33,863 bases of DNA, taken from positions 1 to 33,863 of the forward strand of contig NZ_VFUA01000073.1 in NCBI RefSeq assembly GCF_006440735.1, written 5' to 3'. A program made the position numbers and the translations under genes. Below, piece after piece: positions 1 to 8,517 of the stretch. Each line of letters opens with the position of its first letter. Positions within the stretch are counted from its first letter, which is position 1. The notes under the pieces are model-generated. The model worked only from the letters and a program-made list of their open reading frames with translations. It was not told the DNA's origin and made no database searches. The DNA comes from Mesorhizobium sp. B2-7-1. GTDB lineage: Bacteria; Pseudomonadota; Alphaproteobacteria; Rhizobiales; Rhizobiaceae.

Positions 1-346
1 CGGCCGTATCGCCACCCGCGCCATCGCTGAAACGATCGCAAAGCAGAGCGCCGATCTCTTCGACGCTTCACTCACGCTGCACATTTCCGGCTGCGCCAAG
101 GGCTGCGCGCACCCGGGCCCAGCGGCGCTCACCCTGGTGGGCGACGAAAACGGAGCCGGACTTGTCGTGGACGGGACGGCAAAGGCCCTTCCTGCCGCGT
201 ACAGGCCGGGCTATGACGCCGCGCGCGGGGTCGCCGGCATTGCGGCGGCGATCCACGGCGCACGACATCCAGGCGAGACCGCCGCTGCCTGCCTGGCAAG
301 GCTTGGCGCGGCCGGCATCGCCGAACTCTATCGACGGAACCAGTGA
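1..346 (+). CDS. cobG: Precorrin-3B synthase CobG, C-terminal part (5' end outside window)
   Basis: This is the 3' end of a gene open from the window edge; the frame starts at base 2 and gives 114 residues before TGA at 344-346. It contains SGCAKGCAHP with Cys31 and Cys35 of the visible part, the C-x3-C half of the 4Fe-4S/siroheme motif of the nitrite/sulfite reductase family. CobG is the aerobic-pathway iron-sulfur monooxygenase that turns precorrin-3A into precorrin-3B before ring contraction. The identification combines this motif with position: cobH begins at the very next base after the stop. The first part of the protein and the operon promoter are not visible. Confidence in the family is high; CobG rather than a sulfite reductase is inferred from context. 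Confidence 0.9.
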   Translation, partial: GRIATRAIAETIAKQSADLFDASLTLHISGCAKGCAHPGPAALTLVGDENGAGLVVDGTAKALPAAYRPGYDAARGVAGIAAAIHGARHPGETAAACLARLGAAGIAELYRRNQ

Positions 347-979
347 ATGGCGGCCTACGACTATATCCACGACGGCAACGCGATCTATGAGCGCTCTTTC
401 GCCATCATCCGCGCCGAGGCGGACCTGTCGCGCTTCTCGGAAGCCGAAGCCGATGTCGCGATCCGGATGATCCATGCCTGCGGCCAGGTCGAAGCCGCCA
501 GCCATTTTGTCTTCTCCGGCGATTTCGTCACCGCCGCTCGCGCCGCCCTTGCCGCCGGTGCGCCGATCTTCTGCGATGCCGAGATGGTCGCTCACGGCGT
601 CACCCGCGCCCGCCTGCCCGCCGGCAACGAGGTGATCTGCACGCTGCGCGACCCGCGCACGCATGACATCGCCAGGGAAATCGGCAATACCCGCTCGGCC
701 GCCGCGATCGACCTTTGGGGCGAGCGCATGGCGGGTTCCGTCGTCGCCATCGGCAACGCGCCGACCGCGCTTTTCTATCTGCTCGAAAAACTGCGCGCCG
801 GCGCGCCGAAGCCGGCCGCGATCATCGGCATGCCAGTCGGCTTCGTCGGCGCCGCCGAATCCAAGGATGCGCTGGCCGAGAATTCCTATGGCGTGCCCTA
901 CGCCATCGTCCGCGGCAGGCTGGGCGGCAGCGCCATGACCGCCGCCGCGCTCAATTCATTGGCGAGGCCCGGCCTGTGA
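347..979 (+). CDS. cobH: Precorrin-8X methylmutase CobH
   Basis: A 210-residue protein of the CobH/CbiC family. It moves the C11 methyl of precorrin-8X to C12, giving hydrogenobyrinic acid. The catalytic histidine of this family sits in an I-H-A-C-G segment and falls at His43 here, the same number as in the well-studied Pseudomonas denitrificans CobH. The length is typical. The ATG at 347 directly follows the cobG stop, and the TGA at 977-979 overlaps the GTG start of cobI, so translation is probably coupled through the run. No anomalies were seen. Confidence 0.96.
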   Translation: MAAYDYIHDGNAIYERSFAIIRAEADLSRFSEAEADVAIRMIHACGQVEAASHFVFSGDFVTAARAALAAGAPIFCDAEMVAHGVTRARLPAGNEVICTLRDPRTHDIAREIGNTRSAAAIDLWGERMAGSVVAIGNAPTALFYLLEKLRAGAPKPAAIIGMPVGFVGAAESKDALAENSYGVPYAIVRGRLGGSAMTAAALNSLARPGL

Positions 980-1725
980 ACGCCATCCTGAAAGGCCGTC
1001 TGGTCGGCGTCGGCACCGGCCCCGGCGATCCGGAGCTGCTGACGCTGAAAGCCGCGCGGGCGTTAGCTGAAGCGGATGTCGTCGCCTATTTCGCCAAGCG
1101 CGGCAACAACAGCAATGCGCGCGCCATCGTCGAGGCGCGCTTCCGGCCGGATATGATCGAGCTACCGCTGCTCTATCCGGTGACGACCGAGATCGACAAG
1201 GATCACGACGACTACCGCGCGCAGATCACCGATTTCTACGAGCATTCGGCCGAACAGGTCGCCGAGCATCTCGGCGCCGGCAGGATGGTGGCCGTGCTGT
1301 CGGAGGGCGATCCGCTGTTCTACGGCTCCTACATGCATCTGCATGTGCGCCTCGTGCACCGCTTCCCGACCGAGGTCATCCCCGGCATCACCGCCATGTC
1401 CGGCTGCTGGTCGCAGACCGGCCTGCCGATCGTCCAGGGCGACGACGTGCTGACCGTGCTGCCGGGCACGATGAGCGAGTTCGAACTGACTCGCCGCCTC
1501 GCCGACACCGATGCCGCCGTCATCATGAAGGTCGGTCGCAACCTGCCGAAAATCCGCCGCGCGCTTGAAGCGACCGGCAAGCTGGCCAAGGCCGTCTATG
1601 TCGAGCGCGGCACCATGGCGGGCAGCGTCTCGATGCGGCTCGCCGAAAAGCCGGACGACAAGGCGCCCTACTTCGCCATCGTGCTGGTCGCCGGCTGGTC
1701 GGCTCGCCCGGGGGCAAAGCCATGA
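976..1725 (+). CDS. cobI: Precorrin-2 C20-methyltransferase CobI
   Basis: A 249-residue SAM-dependent tetrapyrrole methylase. It adds the C20 methyl to precorrin-2, giving precorrin-3A. The N-terminal GTGPGDPELLTLKAARAL segment is the GPGDP SAM-binding loop of the family, and SEGDPLFYGSY further in is a second conserved loop. The reading frame stays open upstream inside cobH, but the GTG at 976 is chosen because it overlaps the cobH stop (GTGA) and puts the GPGDP loop at the usual distance from the N-terminus. The 3' end overlaps cobJ by four bases (ATGA). The assignment to C20 methylation rests on family resemblance and gene order. Confidence 0.95.
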   Translation: MNAILKGRLVGVGTGPGDPELLTLKAARALAEADVVAYFAKRGNNSNARAIVEARFRPDMIELPLLYPVTTEIDKDHDDYRAQITDFYEHSAEQVAEHLGAGRMVAVLSEGDPLFYGSYMHLHVRLVHRFPTEVIPGITAMSGCWSQTGLPIVQGDDVLTVLPGTMSEFELTRRLADTDAAVIMKVGRNLPKIRRALEATGKLAKAVYVERGTMAGSVSMRLAEKPDDKAPYFAIVLVAGWSARPGAKP

Positions 1726-2486
1726 GCGGCCGCCTTACTGTCATCGGCCTCGGACCCGGCAATGCCGATCAGGTCACGCCGCAGGCTGCCAATGCCGTCG
1801 CCGAGGCCACCTTGTTCTATGGCTACAAGCCCTATCTCGACCGGCTGGAGCTGCGGCCGGATCAGACCCGCATCGCCTCCGACAACCGCGAAGAGCTCGC
1901 CCGGTCCAACGAAGCACTGGCCAAGGCCGCCGAAGGCCACAGCGTCGCCGTCGTCTCCGGCGGCGATCCGGGCGTCTTCGCCATGGCCGCGGCCGTCTGC
2001 GAGGCGATCGAAGCCGGTCCCGCCGAATGGCGTGCGATCGATCTCGCCGTTGTTCCCGGCGTCACCGCCATGCTGGCGGTCGCCGCCCGCATCGGCGCGC
2101 CGCTCGGTCATGACTTCTGCGCCATCTCGCTCTCGGACAATCTGAAGCCGTGGGACCTGATTGAGCTGCGCCTGCTGGCGGCAGCCGGAGCCGGCTTCGT
2201 CATCGCGCTCTACAACCCGATCAGCAAGGCCCGCCCCTGGCAGCTCGGCCGCGCCTTCGAATGCCTCAAGGCGATCCTGCCCGGCACCACGCCGGTGATC
2301 TTCGGCCGCGCCGCCGGCCGGCCCGACGAGCGCATCGAGGTATTTCTGCTGGCGGACGCCGATGCGGCAAAGGCCGACATGTCGACCTGCATCATCATCG
2401 GTTCGCCCGAGACCCGCATTATCAGGCGTGATGAAAAGCCGGCGCTGGTCTACACGCCGCGTTCGGCAACGGGGTCGAAAAGATGA
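1722..2486 (+). CDS. cobJ: Precorrin-3B C17-methyltransferase CobJ
   Basis: A 254-residue tetrapyrrole methylase. CobJ methylates C17 of precorrin-3B and drives ring contraction to precorrin-4. The N-terminal GLGPGNADQVTPQA loop and the SGGDPGVFAMAAAV segment are typical of CobJ/CbiH. The ATG at 1722 overlaps the cobI stop. The 3' end runs 37 bp into the 3' end of cobK, which is on the other strand, so the two genes converge. It is the last gene of the cobG-J block before the plus-strand run is interrupted by cobK. Confidence 0.95.
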   Translation: MSGRLTVIGLGPGNADQVTPQAANAVAEATLFYGYKPYLDRLELRPDQTRIASDNREELARSNEALAKAAEGHSVAVVSGGDPGVFAMAAAVCEAIEAGPAEWRAIDLAVVPGVTAMLAVAARIGAPLGHDFCAISLSDNLKPWDLIELRLLAAAGAGFVIALYNPISKARPWQLGRAFECLKAILPGTTPVIFGRAAGRPDERIEVFLLADADAAKADMSTCIIIGSPETRIIRRDEKPALVYTPRSATGSKR

Positions 2487-3217
2487 TCGACCATCGCCGC
2501 CAGCGCATCGACGGTTTCGGCCGAGGGAACGCCCGGCAAGGTCGGACGGCGGATCATGACCACTTCGATGCCAAGCGCCCGCGCAGCAGTGATCTTGCCA
2601 AAGGTCGCCTCGCCGCCGCTGTTCTTGGAAACGATCGCGTCGATCCCGTGTTTTTCCAGCAGTGCCCGTTCGTCAGCCTCCGGGAACGGTCCACGCGCCA
2701 ACAGGTAGAGCGCATCGGGCACGGCAAGCTTGGGCTCGACCGGATCGACGCTGCGGATCAGGTAGCGGTGCTGCGGCGCGGCCTCGAACGCGCCGGCCTC
2801 CTGCCTGCCAATCGCCAGAAAGACGCGACGCGGCGCCTCGCCAAGCGCTTTTGCCGCCTCAGCGGCATTGTCGGCCAGCGTCCAGCGATCGCCCGCGACA
2901 GGCTCCCATCCGGGACGGCGCAGCGCAAGGATCGGCACGCCAGCCTGCCTTGCCGCTTCAGCCGCATTGACCGAGATACGCGCAGCATAGGGATGCGTGG
3001 CGTCGATCAGCAGATCGACATGCTCCTCGCGAAGATAGGCAGCCAGTCCATCCACCCCGCCAAAGCCGCCGACACGCACGGGCACGCCTTGCGCCACCGG
3101 GCTTTCGGTGCGGCCGGCCAGCGACAGCGTGACCGAGGAATCCGCGCGACGGGCGAGCTTCCCGGCCAACTGCCGGGCTTCCGTCGTGCCGCCGAGGATC
3201 AGGATACGGTGGGTCAT
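2450..3217 (-). CDS. cobK: Precorrin-6A reductase CobK (minus strand inside the operon)
   Basis: A 255-residue NADPH-dependent reductase of the CobK/CbiJ family. It reduces precorrin-6A to precorrin-6B. GGTTEARQLAGKLA near the N-terminus is the dinucleotide-binding start, and DATHPYAARISVNA is the conserved mid-protein motif. The start at 3217 gives MTHRIL; a second ATG sits directly upstream at 3220, and the frame stays open much further into cobL, where it no longer resembles the family. The start abuts the cobL start on the opposite strand, with one base between the two codons in CATCATG, and the 3' end overlaps cobJ. It therefore needs its own minus-strand promoter, inside the 5' part of cobL. 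Confidence 0.94.
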   Translation of the reverse strand: MTHRILILGGTTEARQLAGKLARRADSSVTLSLAGRTESPVAQGVPVRVGGFGGVDGLAAYLREEHVDLLIDATHPYAARISVNAAEAARQAGVPILALRRPGWEPVAGDRWTLADNAAEAAKALGEAPRRVFLAIGRQEAGAFEAAPQHRYLIRSVDPVEPKLAVPDALYLLARGPFPEADERALLEKHGIDAIVSKNSGGEATFGKITAARALGIEVVMIRRPTLPGVPSAETVDALAAMVDHLFDPVAERGV

Positions 3218-3218
3218 C

Positions 3219-4460
3219 ATGCCTGCTAAGGGTCCGCGCGCCGCCGAGCCCGCCCAAAAGTGGCTCGCCATCGTCGGCATCGGCGAGGACGGTGTAGCGG
3301 GTCTCGGCGACGAGGCCAAGCAGCGCATCGCGCAGGCCGACGTCGTCTTTGGCGGCAAGCGGCATCTCGCTCTCGTCTCACCTCTGGCCAAGGGCGAAAC
3401 CCGCTCCTGGCCGACGCCCTTCGACGCCGAAATGCGCGACGTGCTGGCGCTCAAGGGCAAGAAAATCTGTGTGTTGGCCTCCGGCGATCCGTTCTTCCAT
3501 GGCGTCGGCGTCACGCTGGCGCGCAAGGTCAAGCCGGATGAGATGCTCGTCCTGCCGGCGCCTTCCTCTCTGTCGCTGGCCGCCTCCCGTCTCGGTTGGG
3601 CGCTGCAGGACGTCGAGACCATCTCACTGCACGGCCATTCGATCGACCTGATCCGGCCCCTGCTCCATCCCGGCGCGCGTATCCTGGCGCTTACCTCCGA
3701 CGCCGACGCGCCGGTAGCCATCGCCGCACTGCTCAGCGAACTCGGCTTCGGCGCGTCGCGGCTGACGGTCCTTGAAGCGCTCGGCGGTGCCGATGAGGCG
3801 CATCGAACCTCCCGCGCCGATGCCTTCGATCTCAAAAACATCAACCCGCTCAACGTGCTGGCGCTCGAAATTGAATCGACGCCGGATGCGCGCGTTCTGC
3901 CCTTGACCACCGGCCTCGCCGATCACCTGTTCGAACATGACGGTCAGATCACCAAGCGCGAGATCCGCGCCGTCACGCTGTCGGCGCTGGCGCCGCGGCG
4001 CGGCGAGCTGCTGTGGGACATCGGCGCCGGTTCCGGTTCGATCGGCATCGAATGGATGCTGGCGCATCCTTCGCTGCGCGCCATTGCCATCGAAGCCAAC
4101 AGCGAACGCGCCGACCGCATCGCCCGCAACGCCGCGCATTGCGGCGTGCCCGGTCTTGTCGTGGTCGAAGGCGCCGCGCCCAAGGCATTCGCCAAGCTCG
4201 AAACGCCGGATGCGATCTTCATCGGCGGCGGCGGCAGCGATGCCGGCGTGCTGGAGAAGGCGATCAAGGCGCTGCGTACCGGCGGCCGCCTCGTCGCCAA
4301 TGCGGTGACGCTGGAGATGGAGGCGCTGCTGCTCGACCAGCACAACAGCCGCGGCGGCGATCTCACGCGCATCGCGCTGTCGCGCGCGGCCCCGGTCGGC
4401 TCCATGCAGGCCTGGCGATCGGCCATGCCTGTCACGCAGTGGAACTGGGTGAAGCCATGA
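3219..4460 (+). CDS. cobL: Precorrin-6B C5,15-methyltransferase (decarboxylating) CobL
   Basis: A 413-residue two-domain enzyme. The N-terminal ~200 residues are a CbiE-type tetrapyrrole methylase (VGIGEDG near the start, ASGDPFFHGVG later). From about residue 225 a CbiT-type Rossmann domain follows, with DGQITKREIRA and the SAM site WDIGAGSGSIGIEW. The protein methylates C5 and C15 of precorrin-6B and removes the C12 acetate carboxyl. The ATG at 3219 gives the length expected for CobL; a longer frame from 3108 would be antisense to cobK and lacks family features. The stop overlaps the start of cobE (ATGA). Whether it is transcribed through cobK or from a promoter inside it cannot be seen. 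Confidence 0.96.
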   Translation: MPAKGPRAAEPAQKWLAIVGIGEDGVAGLGDEAKQRIAQADVVFGGKRHLALVSPLAKGETRSWPTPFDAEMRDVLALKGKKICVLASGDPFFHGVGVTLARKVKPDEMLVLPAPSSLSLAASRLGWALQDVETISLHGHSIDLIRPLLHPGARILALTSDADAPVAIAALLSELGFGASRLTVLEALGGADEAHRTSRADAFDLKNINPLNVLALEIESTPDARVLPLTTGLADHLFEHDGQITKREIRAVTLSALAPRRGELLWDIGAGSGSIGIEWMLAHPSLRAIAIEANSERADRIARNAAHCGVPGLVVVEGAAPKAFAKLETPDAIFIGGGGSDAGVLEKAIKALRTGGRLVANAVTLEMEALLLDQHNSRGGDLTRIALSRAAPVGSMQAWRSAMPVTQWNWVKP

Positions 4461-4843
4461 TGGTCGCGGGCATCGGCAGCCGGAAGGGCGTGAGCGTCGA
4501 AGAAGTGCTGGCGGCGATCGAGACCGCGCTTGAAGCGCATGGCTTCGCGATATCAGCGCTTTCGGCGCTGGCGACCGCCCCGCTCAAGAAGGATGAGGCG
4601 GCGATTGCCGCCGCCGGCCGCGCGCTCAACCTGCCGGTGGTCATTGCCGAAGACCAGGTCCTGCAGCTGGCCTCGCCGGGCGCTCGCAGCCGCTGCGATC
4701 TGTCGCAGAGCCGCGCTGGCACGCCGTCGGTTTCAGAGGCGTCGGCGCTTGCGGTTGCCGGGGCCGGTGCAAGACTGCTCGGACCTCGCACGGTGCTTGG
4801 CCCGGTCACCTGCGCCATCGCCATCAGCGGAGACGCGCCATGA
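4457..4843 (+). CDS. cobE: CobE / CbiG C-terminal domain protein
   Basis: A 128-residue protein of the CobE/CbiG-C family. The signs are VAGIGSRKGVSVEEVLAAI at the N-terminus and SVSEASALAVAGAGA in the second half. CobE is required for aerobic cobalamin synthesis, but its biochemical step is not firmly established in the family; in anaerobic pathways the same domain is the C-terminal part of CbiG. It overlaps cobL and cobM by ATGA junctions on both sides. A second in-frame ATG lies at 4460. It was assigned by its conserved opening, its length and its place among cob methyltransferases. Confidence 0.9.
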   Translation: MMVAGIGSRKGVSVEEVLAAIETALEAHGFAISALSALATAPLKKDEAAIAAAGRALNLPVVIAEDQVLQLASPGARSRCDLSQSRAGTPSVSEASALAVAGAGARLLGPRTVLGPVTCAIAISGDAP

Positions 4844-5604
4844 CGGTCCATTTCATCGGCGCCGGTCCGGGCGCTGCCGATCTCATCACGCTGCGCGGCG
4901 CGCGGCTGTTGGCCAGTTGCCCGGTCTGCCTCCATGCCGGCTCGATCGTCGCGCCGGAGCTGCTCGAGCATTGCGCGCCCGGCACCAAATTGATCGATAC
5001 CGCGCCGATGTCGCTCGACGAGATCGAGGCCGAATATGTCGCCGCGCACAAGGCCGGCCAGGATGTCGCGCGCCTGCACTCCGGCGATCTTTCGGTGTGG
5101 AGCGCAGTCGCAGAGCAAATAAGGCGACTGGAAAAGCACGGCATCCCCTACACTTTGACCCCAGGCGTGCCCTCCTTCGCCGCGGCGGCGGCAGCACTGC
5201 GCCGTGAGCTCACTATCCCCGAGCTCGCGCAAAGCCTGGTGCTGACCCGCGTCTCCGGCCGCGCCTCGAAAATGCCGCCGGGCGAGACGCTGGCCGGCTT
5301 CGGCCGCACCGGCGCCACGCTTGCCATCCATCTTGCCATTCACGCCATCGACCGCGTCGTCGCCGATCTGACGCCGCTTTACGGCGCCGAATGCCCGGTC
5401 GCGGTCGTCTTCCGCGCCTCGTGGCCGGACGAACGCATCCTGACCGGCACGCTCGGCACTATCGAAGCGCAACTGGTGGAAAACCCTATGGAGCGCACAG
5501 CGATCATCTTCGTCGGCAGCGCTTTGGCCACCCAGGATTTCGGCGAAAGCTCACTCTACGACGCCCACTATCAGCGGCGTTTTCGCGGACGGGACGGATT
5601 GTGA
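4840..5604 (+). CDS. cobM: Precorrin-4 C11-methyltransferase CobM
   Basis: A 254-residue SAM-dependent methylase that methylates C11 of precorrin-4 to give precorrin-5. FIGAGPGAADLITLRGAR is the N-terminal SAM loop, and HSGDLSVWSAVAEQ with TPGVPSFAAAAAAL is the typical CobM/CbiF core. The length is standard. The ATG overlaps the cobE stop, and the TGA at 5602-5604 overlaps the GTG of cobA. The next step in the aerobic route, CobF (C1 methylation with deacylation), is not encoded in this window. Confidence 0.96.
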   Translation: MTVHFIGAGPGAADLITLRGARLLASCPVCLHAGSIVAPELLEHCAPGTKLIDTAPMSLDEIEAEYVAAHKAGQDVARLHSGDLSVWSAVAEQIRRLEKHGIPYTLTPGVPSFAAAAAALRRELTIPELAQSLVLTRVSGRASKMPPGETLAGFGRTGATLAIHLAIHAIDRVVADLTPLYGAECPVAVVFRASWPDERILTGTLGTIEAQLVENPMERTAIIFVGSALATQDFGESSLYDAHYQRRFRGRDGL

Positions 5605-6416
5605 ACGGCAGCGCCAATACGAACGGACGGGCAAATATAGATCAGGCGCTGGCGCGACTGAACTTCAAGCCGCGCGAACTGGAACCCGGTCATGTCTGGC
5701 TGGCCGGCGCCGGCCCCGGCGACCCCGGCTGCCTGACGCTTGAGGTGCTGGCCGCGCTCGGACAATGCGACGCGCTGGTCTATGATGCGCTGGTCTCGCC
5801 CGATGTCGTGGCGGTCGCTCAAGGCGCGGACCTCTTCTACGCCGGGAAACGCGGCGGCCAGCCCTCGATGAAGCAGGACGACATCAACACACTCCTGGTA
5901 CGGCTGGCGCGCGAGGGCCGCCGCGTGGTGCGGCTGAAAGGCGGCGACCCTTATATTTTCGGTCGTGGCGGCGAAGAGGCTTTGGCGCTCGCCGGCGAGA
6001 AAATTCCGTTCCGCGTGCTCTCAGGCCTGACCTCGGGCCTCAGCGCGCTTGCAGCTACAGACATCCCCGCCACCATGCGCGGCATAAACAAGGCCGTCAT
6101 CCTCGCCACCGGCCATGCCGCCGGCACCGATGACGACATCGACTGGGCGGCGATCGCCCGCACCGGACAGCCGGTCGTCGTCTATATGGGCATGGCCCAT
6201 CTGCCGGTGATCGCGGCAAAGCTGCTCGAAGGCGGCCTCGCGCCCTCGACACCCGCCGCGGTGATCGTCGCGGCAACCACGCCGCAGGAGCGCATCGTCG
6301 TCGCCACGCTCGCCACCATCGCCGAGGAGGCCGCGGCCGCCGGGCTAGCCTCCCCGGCGCTGATCGTCGTCGGCGGCATCGTCGCCATGCGCGCGGCACT
6401 GGCGGGCGAGATATGA
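5601..6416 (+). CDS. cobA: Uroporphyrinogen-III C-methyltransferase CobA (SUMT)
   Basis: A 271-residue SUMT. It adds methyl groups at C2 and C7 of uroporphyrinogen III to make precorrin-2, the entry point to siroheme and cobalamin. GAGPGDPGCLTLEVL and the signature VRLKGGDPYIFGRGGEE are both present. The GTG at 5601 is chosen because it overlaps the cobM stop (GTGA) and leaves a ~35-residue N-terminal lead before the SAM loop; an upstream extension would run inside cobM. It lacks the CysG dehydrogenase/chelatase domain, so it is a dedicated methylase. The TGA at 6414-6416 overlaps the start of cobB. Confidence 0.95.
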   Translation: MNGSANTNGRANIDQALARLNFKPRELEPGHVWLAGAGPGDPGCLTLEVLAALGQCDALVYDALVSPDVVAVAQGADLFYAGKRGGQPSMKQDDINTLLVRLAREGRRVVRLKGGDPYIFGRGGEEALALAGEKIPFRVLSGLTSGLSALAATDIPATMRGINKAVILATGHAAGTDDDIDWAAIARTGQPVVVYMGMAHLPVIAAKLLEGGLAPSTPAAVIVAATTPQERIVVATLATIAEEAAAAGLASPALIVVGGIVAMRAALAGEI

Positions 6417-7729
6417 CGGCGCGGGCGATCATCATCGGCGCGCCGCGCTCCGGCTCGGGCAAGACCAGCGTCACCATCGGCCTGTTGCGCGCGCTTGCCC
6501 GGCGCGGGTTGAAGGTGCGCGGCGCGAAGTCCGGCCCGGACTATATCGATCCGGGCTTCCATACCGCTGCTACCGGCCTGTCCGGCGTCAATCTCGACAG
6601 CTGGGCGATGTCGCCTTCCCTGCTCAACGCGCTGGCGTTCCAAGCGGCGGACGACGCCGAATACATCATCCTCGAAAGCGCGATGGGCCTGTTCGACGGC
6701 ATCCCCGCGCCGGAAGGTCGCTCCGGCTCGGCCGCCGATCTTGCGCGGCTCTACGGCCTCCCTGTGCTTCTGGTGCTCGACGTTTCCGGACAGTCGACCA
6801 CGGCGGCGGCGGTGGCCAAGGGTTTTGCCACCTACGATCCCGACGTGCGCATGGCCGGCGTCGTGCTCAATCGCCTCGGCAGCGAACGCCATCGCCGCCT
6901 GTCGGGCGACGCCATCGAAGCGATCGGCCTGCCCGTGGTCGGCGCCATCCTGCGCGATCCGACGCTCAACCTGCCGGAGCGCCATCTCGGCCTCGTCCAG
7001 GCCGGCGAGTACGAGAACCTGATGGCGCATCTCGATCGGCTGGCCGACATGGTCGAGAAATCGCTCGACATCGACACCATCCTGGCGCTGGCGACCCCGC
7101 TGGAACCGACCCCCGGCGACTTCGGCGATGCGCTGCAGCCGCCTGGACAGCGCATCGCGCTGGCGCAGGACGCCGCCTTCACCTTCCTCTATCCGCATGT
7201 CGCCTCGTACTGGCGCAAGGCAGGCGCCGAGATCGTGCCCTTTTCGCCGCTTGCCGACGAAGCGCCGGGCCAAGATTGCGATGTCTGCTGGCTCCCCGGC
7301 GGCTATCCGGAACTCCATGCCGGCAAGCTCGCGGCCGCCGACAATTTGCAGAAGGGAATGGCGCGCTTTGCGGCGACGAAGCCGGTTCATGGCGAGTGCG
7401 GCGGCTTCATGGTGCTGGGCGAAGGGCTGGAAGACGCGGAGGGGACAAGCCACAGGATGCTGGGCCTGCTTGGCCATTCGACCAGCTTCGCCAGGCGCAA
7501 GATGAACCTCGGCTATCGCGAGGCGCGGCTGCGCGCCGCCTGCCCGCTGGGGCCGGAAGGCACGCTGATCCGCGGCCATGAATTCCACTACGCGCAGATG
7601 ACCGCCTCGGGCAATGACGAGCCACTGGCCGACCTTGCCGACGGCCAGGGCAATCCGCTCGGCGCCTCCGGCTACCGGCGCAGCCATGTCAGCGGCACTT
7701 TCTTCCATGCCATAGCGAGGGGCGCATGA
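6413..7729 (+). CDS. cobB: Hydrogenobyrinic acid a,c-diamide synthase CobB
   Basis: A 438-residue glutamine-dependent amidotransferase that amidates the a and c side chains of hydrogenobyrinic acid using ATP. The N-terminal half is a dethiobiotin-synthetase-like ATPase with a P-loop variant (GAPRSGSGKTSVTIGLL) and AKSGPDYIDPGFH. The C-terminal half is a class I glutaminase-like domain with the nucleophile region VHGECGGFMVLG and a late HEFHYA histidine segment. The length fits the family. It overlaps both neighbours by ATGA, which continues the coupled run. Confidence 0.95.
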   Translation: MTARAIIIGAPRSGSGKTSVTIGLLRALARRGLKVRGAKSGPDYIDPGFHTAATGLSGVNLDSWAMSPSLLNALAFQAADDAEYIILESAMGLFDGIPAPEGRSGSAADLARLYGLPVLLVLDVSGQSTTAAAVAKGFATYDPDVRMAGVVLNRLGSERHRRLSGDAIEAIGLPVVGAILRDPTLNLPERHLGLVQAGEYENLMAHLDRLADMVEKSLDIDTILALATPLEPTPGDFGDALQPPGQRIALAQDAAFTFLYPHVASYWRKAGAEIVPFSPLADEAPGQDCDVCWLPGGYPELHAGKLAAADNLQKGMARFAATKPVHGECGGFMVLGEGLEDAEGTSHRMLGLLGHSTSFARRKMNLGYREARLRAACPLGPEGTLIRGHEFHYAQMTASGNDEPLADLADGQGNPLGASGYRRSHVSGTFFHAIARGA

Positions 7730-8493
7730 GCGGCCCCTCCGCACCCCGGCAAGTGCTTGACGATATCGGCCTCAGCCTCGTCTTCTTCACTAGGCTGAGG
7801 TTGCCATCGAGCGACTTCGGCGGCCGCAGCCTGGCGGATGCGATTTGGGCCGCACCATTCGCCGGCCTCGCGGTGGCGATCATCGGCGCGCTCGTCTATG
7901 CCATCGCCACTGCTCTCGGCCTCGCCACCGGGCCGGCCGCCGCACTTGCGCTTGCCGCGACGATGCTCGTCACCGGCTGCCTGCACGAGGACGGGCTTTC
8001 CGATATCGCTGATGGCTTTTGGGGCGGCAGGACGCGCGACAGGAAGCTGGAGATCATGCGCGACAGCCGCATCGGCGCCTATGGCGCGGCAGCGCTTGGC
8101 ATCTCGCTGCTGATCCGCTGGAGCGCGCTGTCGCAACTGGCTGGGCCGGGCCATGTCTTCCTGGCGCTGCTCGCCGCGCATGCCGCCTCGCGCGGTCTGT
8201 TCGGCGCCTTCATGCACCTTCTGCCCCCGGCCCGCGCCGATGGTCTGTCGGCGGGCGCTGGCTCCGTCACCACCGAAACCGCTGTTATCGGCGCAGCGCT
8301 TGGTGCCGTGGCACTATTGGCGCTCGGCCTTGGCGGCGCGATCGCCGCCCTCATCCTGCTCGGCCTGATCTTTGCGGCCTTCCGCGCGCTTTGCCTCAGC
8401 CAGATCGGCGGCCAGACCGGCGACACGATCGGCGCGCTGCAGCAGCTCGGTGAGATCGCGGTGCTGCTCGTCGCATCCGTTTGCCTTTCCTGA
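7726..8493 (+). CDS. cobV: Adenosylcobinamide-GDP ribazoletransferase CobV (CobS in Salmonella naming)
   Basis: A 255-residue integral membrane protein, the cobalamin (5'-phosphate) synthase that joins adenosylcobinamide-GDP to alpha-ribazole. The HEDGLSDIADGFWGG motif is the conserved acidic active-site segment, and DSRIGAYGAAALG follows it. Several hydrophobic segments are visible, about residues 38-60, 65-85, 110-150 and 190-225. The name CobV follows the Pseudomonas denitrificans system, because in this group CobS means a cobaltochelatase subunit. The ATG overlaps the cobB stop, and the gap to cobU is 24 bp. Confidence 0.94.
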   Translation: MSGPSAPRQVLDDIGLSLVFFTRLRLPSSDFGGRSLADAIWAAPFAGLAVAIIGALVYAIATALGLATGPAAALALAATMLVTGCLHEDGLSDIADGFWGGRTRDRKLEIMRDSRIGAYGAAALGISLLIRWSALSQLAGPGHVFLALLAAHAASRGLFGAFMHLLPPARADGLSAGAGSVTTETAVIGAALGAVALLALGLGGAIAALILLGLIFAAFRALCLSQIGGQTGDTIGALQQLGEIAVLLVASVCLS

Positions 8494-8517
8494 TTCTCTT
8501 TCGGAGACCTTGCCCCC

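Noticed and set aside
3218..3910. The minus-strand frame of cobK stays open for ~690 bases into cobL, giving a possible longer or fused product
   Set aside because: The extra sequence has no family features, is antisense to conserved cobL, and long open antisense frames are common in high-GC DNA.
8494..8517. Possible cobalamin riboswitch in the cob operon gaps
   Set aside because: All cob junctions in the window are overlaps or a 24-bp gap, too short for a riboswitch. One could exist upstream of cobG, outside the window.
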